Notes: generated by a model from the sequence alone, not told the origin. Shown: positions 55,175 through 64,000, counted from the stretch's first letter. The stretch: DNA of 64,000 nt from Peribacillus butanolivorans (GCF_001273755.1 NZ_LGYA01000001.1:3966730-4030729); one strand, 5' to 3'. Translations and numbers: made by a program.

Positions 55175-56350
55175 CTATACTAAAATCTTACATACAGCAT
55201 TAATAAAAATGTTTACTCCATATTCCATGGCGTCTTCATCAAAAGTAAAACGTGGATGATGGTGAGGATAAATGATGCCCTTTTCCTGATTCCCAGCTCC
55301 AATTAAGAAGTAATTGCTAGGTGCTTTCTGTTGGAAAGCCGAAAAATCCTCAGCTCCCATCTTCGGCCCTTGAAGATCGACAGCCTCTTCGCCATAGACC
55401 TCACGAACTGTTTCCTCAATAACCTTGGTTACTTCATCATCGTTTATGACTGGACGATATCCGGTTAGATATTTAAACTCATACGAGGCGCCATGTGCTT
55501 CTGTAATTCCTTTGATGACCCTTTCCATAAGAACTGGCGTGGATTCACGGAATTTCAAGTCAAAACTGCGAACCGTCCCGCTTATTTCTACAGAGTTCGC
55601 AATGACATTTGCCGCTTCTCCCCCAGAAAATTTCCCGATAGATAGTACCAAATTATCTAAAGGATCTGTGTTGCGCGAAACAATATATTGAAGATTCGTA
55701 ACTACTTGTGCACCGATTGCGATACTGTCAATCGTTTCATGCGGCGCCGATCCGTGGCCTCCCTTTCCTTTAATCGTAAGAAAGAAACCATCTGGCGCCG
55801 CCATCATTGGACCATATACGATGCCAACTTTCCCGACTTCAAAGGTTGACATGAGGTGAGCACCAATAACATAATCCACACCTTCCATCACGCCCGCATC
55901 AACCATTTCCTGCGCTCCGCCTGGAAAATACTCTTCAGCGTGCTGAAAAAAGAAACGTACTTCACCCTTAATTTGATCTTTCATCCCAGAAAGAATCTTT
56001 GCGGTGCCAAGCAGCATAGCTGTATGACCATCATGGCCACATGCATGCATGACCCCCGGAGTTTGCGAAACAAAATCAAACGAATTCTCTTCCTCAATCG
56101 GCAGCGCATCCATGTCTGCACGGATGCCCAATGTTTTTCCCGGTTGAGAGCCAATTAAGCGAGCCATTACACTATATTTTGTAGGACGTGTTACTTCAAG
56201 ATTCCCAAAGGATTGAAGGGTTTCGTAAACAAATTGCGAGGTTTTCTCTTCGTGATAAGACAATTCTGGATGCTGGTGAAGATAACGTCTCCAATCAATC
56301 ACTTCCTGTTTTACACTCTCTACTTCCGGATATAATTTCAAACTTTGCAT
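55175..56350 (-). CDS. M20-family amidohydrolase (hippurate/N-acyl amino acid hydrolase type), second copy
   Basis: The 391-residue enzyme has metal ligands in ACGHDGHTAML, QHAEEYFPGG and IYPHHHPRF, and the lid domain GKGGHGSAPHETID. The family hydrolyses N-acyl or N-aminoacyl amino acids. It is about 85% identical by eye to the next gene upstream, and the two share long stretches of DNA, so they come from a recent tandem duplication. The ATG at 56350 has GAGGAGGAAC upstream. Confidence 0.92.
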   Translation of the reverse strand: MQSLKLYPEVESVKQEVIDWRRYLHQHPELSYHEEKTSQFVYETLQSFGNLEVTRPTKYSVMARLIGSQPGKTLGIRADMDALPIEEENSFDFVSQTPGVMHACGHDGHTAMLLGTAKILSGMKDQIKGEVRFFFQHAEEYFPGGAQEMVDAGVMEGVDYVIGAHLMSTFEVGKVGIVYGPMMAAPDGFFLTIKGKGGHGSAPHETIDSIAIGAQVVTNLQYIVSRNTDPLDNLVLSIGKFSGGEAANVIANSVEISGTVRSFDLKFRESTPVLMERVIKGITEAHGASYEFKYLTGYRPVINDDEVTKVIEETVREVYGEEAVDLQGPKMGAEDFSAFQQKAPSNYFLIGAGNQEKGIIYPHHHPRFTFDEDAMEYGVNIFINAVCKILV

Positions 56351-56422
56351 AATCTGTTCCTCCTCAAATATCAATCTAGAAATAATGCCTGCATCTTTAA
56401 ATATGTAGGCAGGCCGAATTCC

Positions 56423-57598
56423 TTAGAGCAAAAATTTAAATACAGCGTTAGTAAAAATTTTCACGCCATATTCCATTGCGTCTTCATCAAAAGTAAAACG
56501 AGGATGATGGTGGGGATATACGATTCCTTTTTCCTTATTACCTGCACCGATTATGAAATATGAGCTGGGCGCTTTCTGTTGAAAAGCAGAGAAATCTTCA
56601 GCTGCCATTTGTGGTTTAGGAAAGTCAATCGCTTCATCACCATAGGTTTCGCGAACCGTATCTTCAATAACCTTCGTCACTTCATCATTGTTTATTACTG
56701 GACGATATCCGCATAGATATTCAAATTCATAGGTTGCTCCATGTGCTTCTGTAATTCCTTTCAAGACCCTTTTCATAAGGCCTGGCATGGAGTCACGGTA
56801 TTTCAAGTCAAAACTGCGGACCGTTCCGCTAATCTCTACAGAGTTGGCAATTACATTTGCCGCCTCTCCCCCGACAAACTTTCCGATAGAAAGAACCAAG
56901 TTGTCCAGAGGATCTGTGTTGCGCGAAACAATATGTTGAAGATTTGTGACCACTTGTGCACCGATGGCGATACTGTCTATTGTGTCATGCGGCGCAGAGC
57001 CATGCCCGCCTTTTCCTTTAATCGTAATATGAAAGCCGTCAGGAGCTGCCATCGCCGGACCATATAAAATGCCAACCTTCCCAAATTCGAGTGTTGATAT
57101 AAGATGGGCTGCAATAACATAATCCACACCTTCCATCACGCCCGCATCAACCATTTCCTGAGCTCCACCTGGGAAGTATTCTTCTGCGTGCTGAAAAAAG
57201 AAGCGTACTTCGCCTTTAATTTGATCCTTCATTCCAGAGAGAATCTTTGCCGCGCCAAGTAGCATAGCCGTATGACCATCATGCCCACAAGCATGCATGA
57301 CCCCTGGTGTTTGAGAAATAAAATCGAAAGAATTCTCTTCCTCAATCGGCAGCGCATCCATATCTGCACGGATGCCCAATGTTTTTCCTGGTTGTGAGCC
57401 AATCAAGCGGGCCATTACACTATAATCCGTAGGACGTGTTACTTCTAGATTTCCAAATGATTCTATTGTTTCGTAAACAAATTGCGAGGTCTTCTTTTCA
57501 TGGTAAGACAATTCTGGATTCTGATGAAAGTGACGCCTCCAGTTGATCACGTCTTCCCTTACACCTTCAATTGCAGAATTTAACGTTAAAGTGGACAT
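56423..57598 (-). CDS. M20-family amidohydrolase (hippurate/N-acyl amino acid hydrolase type), first copy
   Basis: This 391-residue paralogue of the following gene has the same metal ligands (ACGHDGHTAML, QHAEEYFPGG, VYPHHHPRF). Differences cluster in the C-terminal third and around the lid (VIAAHLISTLEFGKVG), so the two may differ in substrate. It heads the transcript from a sigma-54 promoter about 75 bp upstream, with a palindrome pair farther out. GAGGAGGTATAG-type sequence precedes the ATG. Confidence 0.92.
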   Translation of the reverse strand: MSTLTLNSAIEGVREDVINWRRHFHQNPELSYHEKKTSQFVYETIESFGNLEVTRPTDYSVMARLIGSQPGKTLGIRADMDALPIEEENSFDFISQTPGVMHACGHDGHTAMLLGAAKILSGMKDQIKGEVRFFFQHAEEYFPGGAQEMVDAGVMEGVDYVIAAHLISTLEFGKVGILYGPAMAAPDGFHITIKGKGGHGSAPHDTIDSIAIGAQVVTNLQHIVSRNTDPLDNLVLSIGKFVGGEAANVIANSVEISGTVRSFDLKYRDSMPGLMKRVLKGITEAHGATYEFEYLCGYRPVINNDEVTKVIEDTVRETYGDEAIDFPKPQMAAEDFSAFQQKAPSSYFIIGAGNKEKGIVYPHHHPRFTFDEDAMEYGVKIFTNAVFKFLL

Positions 57599-57671
57599 AT
57601 CTATACCTCCTCAAAAAATGAAAAAACTAGGTAAATAGAAACTATAATTGAATACCTTATAAAACTTATCA

Positions 57672-57689
57672 AAGCAATTTATGTGCCAA
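57672..57689 (-). promoter_or_regulatory. sigma-54 (-24/-12) promoter of the M20 operon
   Basis: TTGGCACATAAATTGCTT matches the consensus TGGCAC-N5-TTGCW. The -12 GC is at 57674-57675, about 75 bp before the M20 start. Confidence 0.85.
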
Positions 57690-57840
57690 TTATTAATTTT
57701 CCGTCCACAATTTAGTTCTCAAATTGATATTCCCTAAACCCATCAAGATTTTTAACCCAACATTTTTTTCATTTTTAAAAACTATTTAGTAATTTGATAC
57801 TCAGTGCAATATCCTAAACAAGCATTAAATCATAAAGGGA

Positions 57841-57878
57841 GTAAAATTTTTTACCCTCTACCGTAAAATTTTTTTTAC
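57841..57878 (-). promoter_or_regulatory. twin-palindrome enhancer, copy 1
   Basis: GTAAAATTTTTTAC (57841-57854) and GTAAAATTTTTTTTAC (57863-57878) begin 22 bp apart. The first begins 167 bp upstream of the -12 GC of the M20 promoter. The same arrangement occurs upstream of brnQ. Confidence 0.7.
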
Positions 57879-57962
57879 ACTTTATTTAGAACAGAAGCTT
57901 TTTTGTCTTCTGTACCTCGACACCCACAAGGATAGGATCATCTATTTAACTAAAATAAAAAT

Positions 57963-57997
57963 GGGACGAAAAGGGGTGTATGCTCCCTAATCGTCCC
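57963..57997 (-). terminator. terminator of the second YtcJ-type gene
   Basis: GGGACGA pairs with TCGTCCC, and the minus strand continues into ATTTTTATTTTA, directly after the stop codon. Confidence 0.72.
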
Positions 57998-58004
57998 TAA
58001 TATT

Positions 58005-59627
58005 TTAGTTAGTTATGGCCGTTTCTTTTTGAAAAACCAATTGACCACCCATATAAGTTTCTTCTACTTGAATTCTATCTATTTCCTCTGGGCTAATATT
58101 CAAAATATCTTGGTCTAGCACAATAAAGTCTGCATGATAACCAGGTGTAAGTTGCCCCACATTTGGAATCCGTGTGATTTCTTGAGCGGCTCGGGTGTAA
58201 AGCGTAATAGCCGTTGGCACATCTACACGTTGATCCTGCCCTGTATCCGTACCATCATATGCAATACGTGTGACAGCTGCCTTAATTCCTACAAACGGAT
58301 TAACTGGATCAACCCATGCCGTTGCTGGTGCATCAGAGGAGAACGCTATCTTAATACCTGCCTTTAACATGGATTGAATTGGATAGGTTTGCTTCGTACG
58401 TTCTGTACCTAAGTTATTAAGGTAGCTCTCGATTTCAGCATATAAAAAGATTGGTTGGGGAACAAAAGCGATTCCCGCTTCAGCTGCCCGTTGAAGAGCT
58501 TGCTTTGTAGGCATTGCTGCATGTTCAATTCTTATGGATGGCCCATCAGTGATCCACCCCTTCTTGCCGTAGAAAGTATTCACAATTAAATCAATTGCTT
58601 GCTCACCCATTGCGTGTATTACCAGTTGAATATTGTTTTTCTCGGCTGCTTCAGCTGCACTTATTAATTCCTCCTTAGAGGTCATTTGAATGCCATAGTT
58701 CTCTCCTTCTCCTAAAAATGGAGGATTGATCCACGCTGTTTGGCCAGATACGCTGCCATCTGAGAATAGTTTAACCCCTCCAATATGATTTTGGAGTTTT
58801 CTATTTGTTTTGTCCTTATCTAAGATCGGGTCATTCTTCATATCTTCCCAAATATAGTACAGCACTGTACGTTGCTTGAGGCCCTTTTCGTGTGCTGCAT
58901 TATACATTTCTAAGTAATCTCTCGGTTTGGTTCTTGCTAAAAGCTCAGTAATCGCAGTAATTCCATGTGAGAGTAATTTTGGACTTAGTTCCACAAGAGC
59001 ATCTGTTTCTTCATCAAATGTTTGAACCGGCATCACTTTATTGACCAGTTCTTTTGCATTTTCTCGTAAAACCCCAGTTGGCTCACCCTCTGAATCTCTA
59101 TCAATTAACCCTCCTTCTGGATCTGGAGTGTCTCTTGTAATTCCCGCCAATTCCAATGCCTTACTATTCACCACTACAATATGGCCGCATGTTCGAGTTA
59201 TAATAACAGGGGCATCATTTGTGGCTTTATCTAAATCCCAGCGTGAAGGTGAACGTCCTTCCGTTAATTTCCCTTCATCATATCCCCAGCTTTCAATCCA
59301 ATCCTCTGAATTCTGAGATTCACGCTGTTTGCGAACCTCTTTAATCAAATCTTCAATCGATTCAACGACTGGTGGCATACATGGGATTTGCTTGGAAGCT
59401 TTAGCTAGAAATAAGGGATGCAGATGCGCATCAATGAAACCCGGGAGCACCCGTCGCCCTTGAAAATCTACACGCTCTCCATTCATTCCCTCGGTTTCTG
59501 AATGTTCTCCAACCCATTCAATGCGCCCATCACGCACTACCATAGCGCTTGCATAGGGCTGTTCCAGATTTGATGTAAATATTTTCCCATTAACATAAAT
59601 AATATCGCTATTTTTATCCGTATTCAT
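58005..59627 (-). CDS. YtcJ-type amidohydrolase (second copy)
   Basis: The 540-residue amidohydrolase-3 enzyme has metal motifs [49 protein letters not shown] and [14 protein letters not shown]. The overall architecture equals that of 51799-53394, but the two share only family-level identity, so they are not a recent duplication. It has its own sigma-54 promoter. The exact substrate is unknown; amide or formamide cleavage fits the family. Confidence 0.9.
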   Translation of the reverse strand: MNTDKNSDIIYVNGKIFTSNLEQPYASAMVVRDGRIEWVGEHSETEGMNGERVDFQGRRVLPGFIDAHLHPLFLAKASKQIPCMPPVVESIEDLIKEVRKQRESQNSEDWIESWGYDEGKLTEGRSPSRWDLDKATNDAPVIITRTCGHIVVVNSKALELAGITRDTPDPEGGLIDRDSEGEPTGVLRENAKELVNKVMPVQTFDEETDALVELSPKLLSHGITAITELLARTKPRDYLEMYNAAHEKGLKQRTVLYYIWEDMKNDPILDKDKTNRKLQNHIGGVKLFSDGSVSGQTAWINPPFLGEGENYGIQMTSKEELISAAEAAEKNNIQLVIHAMGEQAIDLIVNTFYGKKGWITDGPSIRIEHAAMPTKQALQRAAEAGIAFVPQPIFLYAEIESYLNNLGTERTKQTYPIQSMLKAGIKIAFSSDAPATAWVDPVNPFVGIKAAVTRIAYDGTDTGQDQRVDVPTAITLYTRAAQEITRIPNVGQLTPGYHADFIVLDQDILNISPEEIDRIQVEETYMGGQLVFQKETAITN

Positions 59628-59724
59628 ACTTTCTCTCTCCCTTAAATTTGAGTTTTTAACTAGTTAAAAAAATTCACTTCATAATTTCCATTTTTCCGAT
59701 TATTCATCACATTTTTATTTTGAT

Positions 59725-59741
59725 TGCAATTTTCATGCCAA
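59725..59741 (-). promoter_or_regulatory. sigma-54 (-24/-12) promoter of the second YtcJ-type gene
   Basis: TTGGCATGAAAATTGCA fits the -24/-12 consensus, about 98 bp before the start codon. No palindrome pair is found at the distance seen for the other two promoters. Confidence 0.75.
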
Positions 59742-59825
59742 CTTTTAAATTCCGTTCTATTTCTCTATCAACATGCTTAAAGAGAATTGAAAGCCCATTT
59801 TTTCACACTGAGATTAAGGCTTTTG

Positions 59826-61151
59826 CTATTCAATGGAGTTCGAAGGGATTTCATGAACCTGTTTTTTAGAAGTTCGTTTATGAATAAGCGTCCCTCCAAT
59901 AAAACCTATTACAGCTGGAATGAGCCATGCAAACCCATTTGAACTGAATGGAATTATGGAAATAATTTCGTTCATAAATTTGATGTTGATACCCATACTT
60001 CCTAATGTTTCAAATAGGCTGATAATAAATGTTAATAATATTGATCCCTTATAGGCTCCTGCGTTTGGTATATATTTACGGAATACACCGAGTAGGACGA
60101 TGACTATCGAGACAGGATAAATCCCCATGAAAAGCGGCACGGAGTAGACGATTATCTTTTCAACACCAAGTACCCCCATTAAAACACCTATGACACAAAC
60201 CACGATCACCCAATTGCGATAACTCACTTTCTGGTTCGTCAATCCACTAAGAAAGTCTGCTATCGATGCAGTAATACCAATTGAGGTAGTGAGACAAGCT
60301 AAAGAAACCGCTATAGCTAATGCAATCGTACCGTAGTCTCCGAGAAGGTTATAAACCAGCCCTGTTACGAGCTGCGAACTCTCCATATCCTTCGGAAATA
60401 GACCACTTCCAGTGGCACCAATATACAGCAACCCCCCATAAATAATGAGTAACCCAAAACCAGCAACTATAGTTCCATTCAGCACTATTTTCTTCATTTT
60501 AGAAGGTTCGTTGTACCCTTTAGCTACAATCGAGCCAATGAAAACCGAGGCACAAAGAAGACCCGTAAAAACGTCGCCCGTCTGGTAAGCGCTAAAAAAG
60601 GAATGGGAAAATGGATTGGAAATCTCTGTTTTTATAGGCGCTCCAATAGGATCGAATGTACCTTTGATGACGATAAAGAGAAGAATGGCAAACAAGGCCG
60701 GCGTTAGCACTTGTCCAACTTTATCAATAAGATTGGATCGATCACTTGCAAAATAAAAATTCAATGCAAAAAAAACAATCATTGTTAGGAAAGATGGGAC
60801 ATGAGGGAATAAAGTATGAACTCCCATCTCATGAGTGGTTGCAGCCGTCCGGGGCACAGTAACGAGCATCGCAATCCCTATCATGACAACAAGATTAAAT
60901 ACCTTATAAAACCAAGGACTAATTGGCTTTGTCAGTTCTTCAAATTCCCCATTTGAATTTAATACTGCAACAACTCCTAATATAGGAAGTACGACTCCTG
61001 TTAGAGTGAAACCTACTAGCGCTAGTGGCCAATCCGCTCCAGACACCAGTCCGATTGACGGAGGAAAAATCAGGTTACCTGCCCCAAAAAATACGGCAAA
61101 TAAAGCAAAACCAAAAATAAGGCTGTCTCGTAATATCTTGTTTGTATTCAT
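59826..61151 (-). CDS. brnQ: BrnQ-type branched-chain amino acid carrier
   Basis: The 441-residue carrier has about twelve helices and the LIVCS-family start FGFALFAVFFGAGNLIFPPSIGL. Members bring in leucine, isoleucine and valine with Na+ or H+. Its sigma-54 promoter and upstream palindromes, shared with the M20 operon, indicate joint control by the activator encoded next door, and suggest a branched-chain or related amino acid as part of the pathway. Confidence 0.92.
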   Translation of the reverse strand: MNTNKILRDSLIFGFALFAVFFGAGNLIFPPSIGLVSGADWPLALVGFTLTGVVLPILGVVAVLNSNGEFEELTKPISPWFYKVFNLVVMIGIAMLVTVPRTAATTHEMGVHTLFPHVPSFLTMIVFFALNFYFASDRSNLIDKVGQVLTPALFAILLFIVIKGTFDPIGAPIKTEISNPFSHSFFSAYQTGDVFTGLLCASVFIGSIVAKGYNEPSKMKKIVLNGTIVAGFGLLIIYGGLLYIGATGSGLFPKDMESSQLVTGLVYNLLGDYGTIALAIAVSLACLTTSIGITASIADFLSGLTNQKVSYRNWVIVVCVIGVLMGVLGVEKIIVYSVPLFMGIYPVSIVIVLLGVFRKYIPNAGAYKGSILLTFIISLFETLGSMGINIKFMNEIISIIPFSSNGFAWLIPAVIGFIGGTLIHKRTSKKQVHEIPSNSIE

Positions 61152-61250
61152 TTCACACCTCTGTTTTCAAATTTTCACTCACTGAAACCGATTGATAGAT
61201 TGCATCGTTTTTTTAATAGGTTTCTTTTTCTACGCCCTTTATTTTATTTA

Positions 61251-61267
61251 AGCAATTTACGTGCCAG
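61251..61267 (-). promoter_or_regulatory. sigma-54 (-24/-12) promoter of brnQ
   Basis: CTGGCACGTAAATTGCT matches TGGCACG-N4-TTGCW. The -12 GC is at 61252-61253, about 100 bp before the brnQ start. Confidence 0.87.
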
Positions 61268-61337
61268 TTTTAACAATATTTTAATAATGATTAATATTAT
61301 ATTAATCATTCACTATATCCTAAGCGTTACAAACGAC

Positions 61338-61382
61338 AAAAGGGTCACCATTCTATTATCTATCCAGAATGGTGACCCTTTT
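61338..61382. terminator. strong hairpin terminator of the activator gene
   Basis: AAAAGGGTCACCATTCT pairs perfectly with AGAATGGTGACCCTTTT around an 11-base loop. It lies between the palindrome pair and the brnQ promoter and should end minus-strand transcription from the activator gene. Confidence 0.88.
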
Positions 61383-61418
61383 ATATTATATTTAATTTCC
61401 ATATCCATTGAAGAAGGA

Positions 61419-61456
61419 GTAAAAATTTTCACTCCCTATGGTAAAGTTTTTTTACC
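61419..61456 (-). promoter_or_regulatory. twin-palindrome enhancer, copy 2
   Basis: GTAAAAATTTTCAC (61419-61432) and GTAAAGTTTTTTTAC (61441-61455, flanked by G and C) begin 22 bp apart. The first begins 167 bp upstream of the -12 GC of the brnQ promoter. The second palindrome overlaps the stop codon of the activator gene. Confidence 0.72.
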
Positions 61457-62822
61457 TTAGTTTATGCTTCTCCATTTTATATTTTAATAATTGTTTCGAT
61501 ATCCCCAACTGTCTGGCAGATTCCGCAATTTTCCCGTTTGTTTTGGTTAATTGGTGAACAATAATCTCTTTTTCAAATTCCTGAACCGCATCTTTTAAAG
61601 AATCTACATCCATTTTTTTAAGATCAGTCATTGGAGCTTCTGCATAATCTTTGATTCTGCTAGGAATATCATCCAATGTGATTTGATTAGAACTAACGTG
61701 ATTATAAGCCGTTTCGACAGCGTTCTTTAACTCTCTGATATTCCCGGGCCATGGGTACCTTTTAAAGCACTCTAGTACTTCCCTTTGAACACGATCTATA
61801 TATATATTCATCGTATTGTTGTAAAAATTCAGATAATGTTCAACAAGCACTTCGATATCTTCTTTTCTTTCCATTAAGTTCGGCAGGTCAATCTGCACAA
61901 CACCAATTCTATAAAATAAATCCACTCGCAACCGTTTCTCAGCAAGTAAAATGTCTGGGACCTCATTGGTTGCTGAAATCACCCTTATATCCAACCGGAT
62001 ATTTTTTTTTCCACCTAATCTCCTGATTGTTTTTTCTTCAATAGCTTTTAGTAACTTCACCTGAAGGTTAATATCTAAGGAATTAATTTCATCTAAGAAT
62101 AATGTTCCACCTTCAGCTTGTTCGAATAAACCCGGCATATCTTCCGATCCAGTAAAGCTCCCCTTATTCGTGCCAAATAAAGTACTTTCCCATAAGCTAG
62201 CGGGAACTGCACTGCAGTTAAGTGAAATAAAAGGCTTTCCAAATCGGTCACTTAAATTATGAATGGCCTGGGCAATAAGTTCTTTCCCTGTACCCGTTTC
62301 CCCAACAATTAGAACATTTGAGTTTGTTAGAGCAATTCTTCTAAGTTTACCTTTAATACTTTCCATTTTATGGTTAACCGTGATTATATCATCAACCGTA
62401 TAGACTGTATTATTCTTTCTAAAAATCTTATGGCTCGAATATTTATCTAAATATTGAATAGCATCCTTCGAAAAATAGCGCTTAGAGAATTCTACGGCCC
62501 CAATAATTTTATCATTTTCCGCAATTGGGTATGTGGAATTGATGGTCTCAATAACCTCTCCCGTTTTGGTAATCATCTCTTGCTTTATATTACATAATGG
62601 TTTCCCGGTTTTTAACACATTCATCAATGTACTATTTTCGTTCGTAATGTTTTTATAAAATGAAGTTACATTTTTCCCCATGAATTCTTCAGGCCGTATT
62701 CCAAGTTCTTTAAGAACATTTAAATCTGCCATATCATGAAAAATAATCATCCCTTTATCATCTACGACCAAAACATTATCAAAATCTGATAACCGACTAA
62801 ATATATCTAAATCCTTATTCAC
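61452..62822 (-). CDS. PAS / AAA+ sigma-54-dependent activator
   Basis: The 456-residue activator has a PAS-like sensor (about 8-115), an AAA+ domain (about 150-380) with Walker A GETGTGKE (174-181) and Walker B LFLDE (241-245), and a Fis-type helix-turn-helix at the end ([20 protein letters not shown]). The sigma-54 contact loop reads GSFTGS (221-226) in place of GAFTGA. The architecture is that of RocR and BkdR of Bacillus. It probably drives the three -24/-12 promoters nearby. Confidence 0.93.
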   Translation of the reverse strand: MNKDLDIFSRLSDFDNVLVVDDKGMIIFHDMADLNVLKELGIRPEEFMGKNVTSFYKNITNENSTLMNVLKTGKPLCNIKQEMITKTGEVIETINSTYPIAENDKIIGAVEFSKRYFSKDAIQYLDKYSSHKIFRKNNTVYTVDDIITVNHKMESIKGKLRRIALTNSNVLIVGETGTGKELIAQAIHNLSDRFGKPFISLNCSAVPASLWESTLFGTNKGSFTGSEDMPGLFEQAEGGTLFLDEINSLDINLQVKLLKAIEEKTIRRLGGKKNIRLDIRVISATNEVPDILLAEKRLRVDLFYRIGVVQIDLPNLMERKEDIEVLVEHYLNFYNNTMNIYIDRVQREVLECFKRYPWPGNIRELKNAVETAYNHVSSNQITLDDIPSRIKDYAEAPMTDLKKMDVDSLKDAVQEFEKEIIVHQLTKTNGKIAESARQLGISKQLLKYKMEKHKLR

Positions 62823-63079
62823 CCTTCCAGCCTCCTATACAACTTAAAATATTTCATAGCCTAACAGTCCCTGATGATTAGTCACACCACTACGTCTAGC
62901 TTCTTTTTGGAACTGCGTGGCTTACTCATGAGAATATTCAGGAGCCTTGAAAAAGCTACTAGGGTGTATAGTCTAATCATTCTGATATTTTACCATGAAA
63001 CAAAGAGCTTTTCCTTAGCAAGCGTGCTCTAGGAATTCTCTATATCCAATTTAACTATGCTATCTGTTTGAACAACAAC
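62823..63079. other. upstream region of the activator gene
   Basis: Between the activator start and the next terminator there is no gene. No sigma-54 promoter is seen, so the activator is probably made from an ordinary promoter that I cannot place with confidence. Confidence 0.4.
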
Positions 63080-63133
63080 AAAAAAGAGCATCCCAAAAGT
63101 CGAATTGCCTACACCTTTGGAACACTCTCTTTT
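63080..63133 (-). terminator. terminator of the dehydrogenase transcript
   Basis: An imperfect stem (CCAAAG/CTTTTGG with outer GAG/CTC) with a long loop is followed by TTTTTTG on the minus strand, just past the small gene's stop. Confidence 0.6.
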
Positions 63134-63139
63134 CTATAA

Positions 63140-63394
63140 TTAATCAGAGCCTGTTATAACAAAATCGTCTTGGAGCAAAGCTAAAGGAAGCTTTCTATTA
63201 ATAGGATCCCCTGCCGCAACATTAATTTCAGTAATGTGACCACTGGCACCTATTGAAACATCAATCAATTTCCCATCTTCTGTTTTCACTAAAAAGAGCC
63301 TTTCCCATTCATAAACATAGGAATTCTTTTGAACAAAAACTTGTTCGATGGTCCCATCCTGAGCACACTCGATGGTATGAATCGGTTTTAACAC
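63140..63394 (-). CDS. small biotinyl/lipoyl-fold protein without the usual lysine motif, 84 aa
   Basis: The beta pattern (GTIEQVFVQKNSYVYEWERLF, then GASGHITEINVAAGDPI) is that of a biotinyl/lipoyl domain. The canonical AMKM or DKA turn is not present; the equivalent stretch reads KTEDGKL. It may be an unmodified carrier-like protein or use another Lys. It follows the dehydrogenase by 37 bp, and similar small genes accompany dehydrogenases in other Bacillus genomes as far as I recall. AGGAGTG precedes the ATG. Confidence 0.65.
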   Translation of the reverse strand: MLKPIHTIECAQDGTIEQVFVQKNSYVYEWERLFLVKTEDGKLIDVSIGASGHITEINVAAGDPINRKLPLALLQDDFVITGSD

Positions 63395-63431
63395 GGAATC
63401 ACTCCTCCACTCCCCATTATTAGACTAAAGC

Positions 63432-64000
63432 TTATACCCAGCCACGGAATATCGAGGCTTCTGCCATTTTTCTGACACCCACCATATATGCTGCCAGCCT
63501 CATATTCACTTTTCTTGTCTCGGACATTTCATATACTTGATTAAATGAATTGACCAATAACTCTTTTAATTTGGTTTGAACCTCTTCATCTTCCCAGTAG
63601 TAACCCTGATTATTTTGAACCCATTCAAAGTAAGAAACAGTTACACCGCCTGAACTTGCTAATACATCAGGTACAAGAAGCACATTGCGTTCTGTTAAGA
63701 TTTTAGTAGCCTCCAAAGTGGTCGGACCATTCGCTGCCTCTACGACAATTTGCGCTTTTATAAGATGTGCATTTTCTTGCGTGATTTGATTAGAAATAGC
63801 AGCAGGCACTAAAATATCACAATCTTGTTCTAGAAGCTCTTGATTGGTAATTTTATTTTCGAATAGTGTTGTTACCGTTCCAAAGCTATCCCTTTTATCA
63901 AGTAAGTAATCGATATCGAGGCCATCTGGGTTATATATGGCACCATATGCGTCAGAAATACCAATCACTTTCGCACCTGCATCATGCATGAATTTTGCTA
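63432..64000 (-). CDS. Glu/Leu/Phe/Val dehydrogenase, C-terminal part cut by the window edge
   Basis: The visible 189 residues are the NAD(P)-binding and C-terminal region: AKFMHDAGAKVIGISDAYGA, then CDILVPAAISNQIT, VVEAANGPTT, PDVLASSGGVTVSYFEWVQN and the final MAEASIFRGWV. This matches RocG/GudB-type glutamate dehydrogenase most closely, since the tail and the FEWVQN segment are typical. The frame is open past the edge, so the start is outside. It would release ammonia from the amino acid produced by the M20 enzymes. Confidence 0.9.
   Translation of the reverse strand, partial: AKFMHDAGAKVIGISDAYGAIYNPDGLDIDYLLDKRDSFGTVTTLFENKITNQELLEQDCDILVPAAISNQITQENAHLIKAQIVVEAANGPTTLEATKILTERNVLLVPDVLASSGGVTVSYFEWVQNNQGYYWEDEEVQTKLKELLVNSFNQVYEMSETRKVNMRLAAYMVGVRKMAEASIFRGWV

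Overview
The window is low-GC DNA from an endospore-forming member of the Bacillaceae. The evidence is an AbrB with Spo0A-like boxes upstream, a GerA-type germinant receptor operon, a YfiT/BstA-type bacillithiol transferase, a ykkC guanidine riboswitch with ykkCD, a SigL (sigma-54) type regulon, and Bacillus-style ribosome binding sites with many GTG and TTG starts. A Peribacillus/Bacillus simplex-like species would fit, but that is inference and nothing here fixes the species.

Layout. Positions 1-2,600 hold the tail of an unknown gene, a methyl-accepting chemotaxis protein and a small orphan gene. Positions 3,378-10,202 form a poly-gamma-glutamate (PGA) locus in the gene order of the anthrax capsule operon: pgsB/capB, pgsC/capC, pgsA/capA, capD and a 49-residue pgsE/capE. 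It is followed by a PghP-type PGA hydrolase and a convergent LysM/NlpC-P60 wall protein whose first NlpC domain has lost its catalytic Cys and His. Positions 10,600-17,000 are mixed: a YcdB-like protein, a HesB-like protein, an ArsB-like transporter, a DJ-1/HxlR pair, an SRPBCC protein and a bacillithiol transferase. Two gene remnants also lie there (an MCP tail and a 5' gene fragment).

Positions 17,381-28,921 are a complete carbon-phosphorus lyase locus on the minus strand: a PHP-domain phosphoesterase, phnF, phnGHIJKML and the transporter phnDCE1E2. No phnN or phnP is present, and the PHP enzyme probably takes their place. A 21-bp tandem repeat separates phnF from phnG.

Positions 29,000-51,200 are a patchwork of a serine hydrolase, a GNAT enzyme, abrB, an EmrE-type transporter, ykkCD, a SNF2/SWIM helicase, a gerA-C-B-D operon, a DedA/PAP2 pair, a methyltransferase, a P450, an MFS/LysR pair and a DUF975 protein.

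Positions 51,799-64,000 look like one catabolic regulon on the minus strand: two YtcJ-type amidohydrolases, a YfcC-family carrier, two closely related M20 amidohydrolases, a BrnQ carrier, a PAS/AAA+ sigma-54 activator, a small biotinyl-fold protein and a Glu/Leu-type dehydrogenase cut by the window edge. Three genes have clear -24/-12 sigma-54 promoters. Upstream of two of them lies the same pair of palindromes, spaced 22 bp apart and 167 bp from the -12 GC in both cases. These are probably the activator's enhancer sites and are the strongest new signal in the window. The genes together suggest uptake of an N-acylated amino acid or similar amide, its hydrolysis, and oxidative deamination of the released amino acid, but the substrate is unknown.
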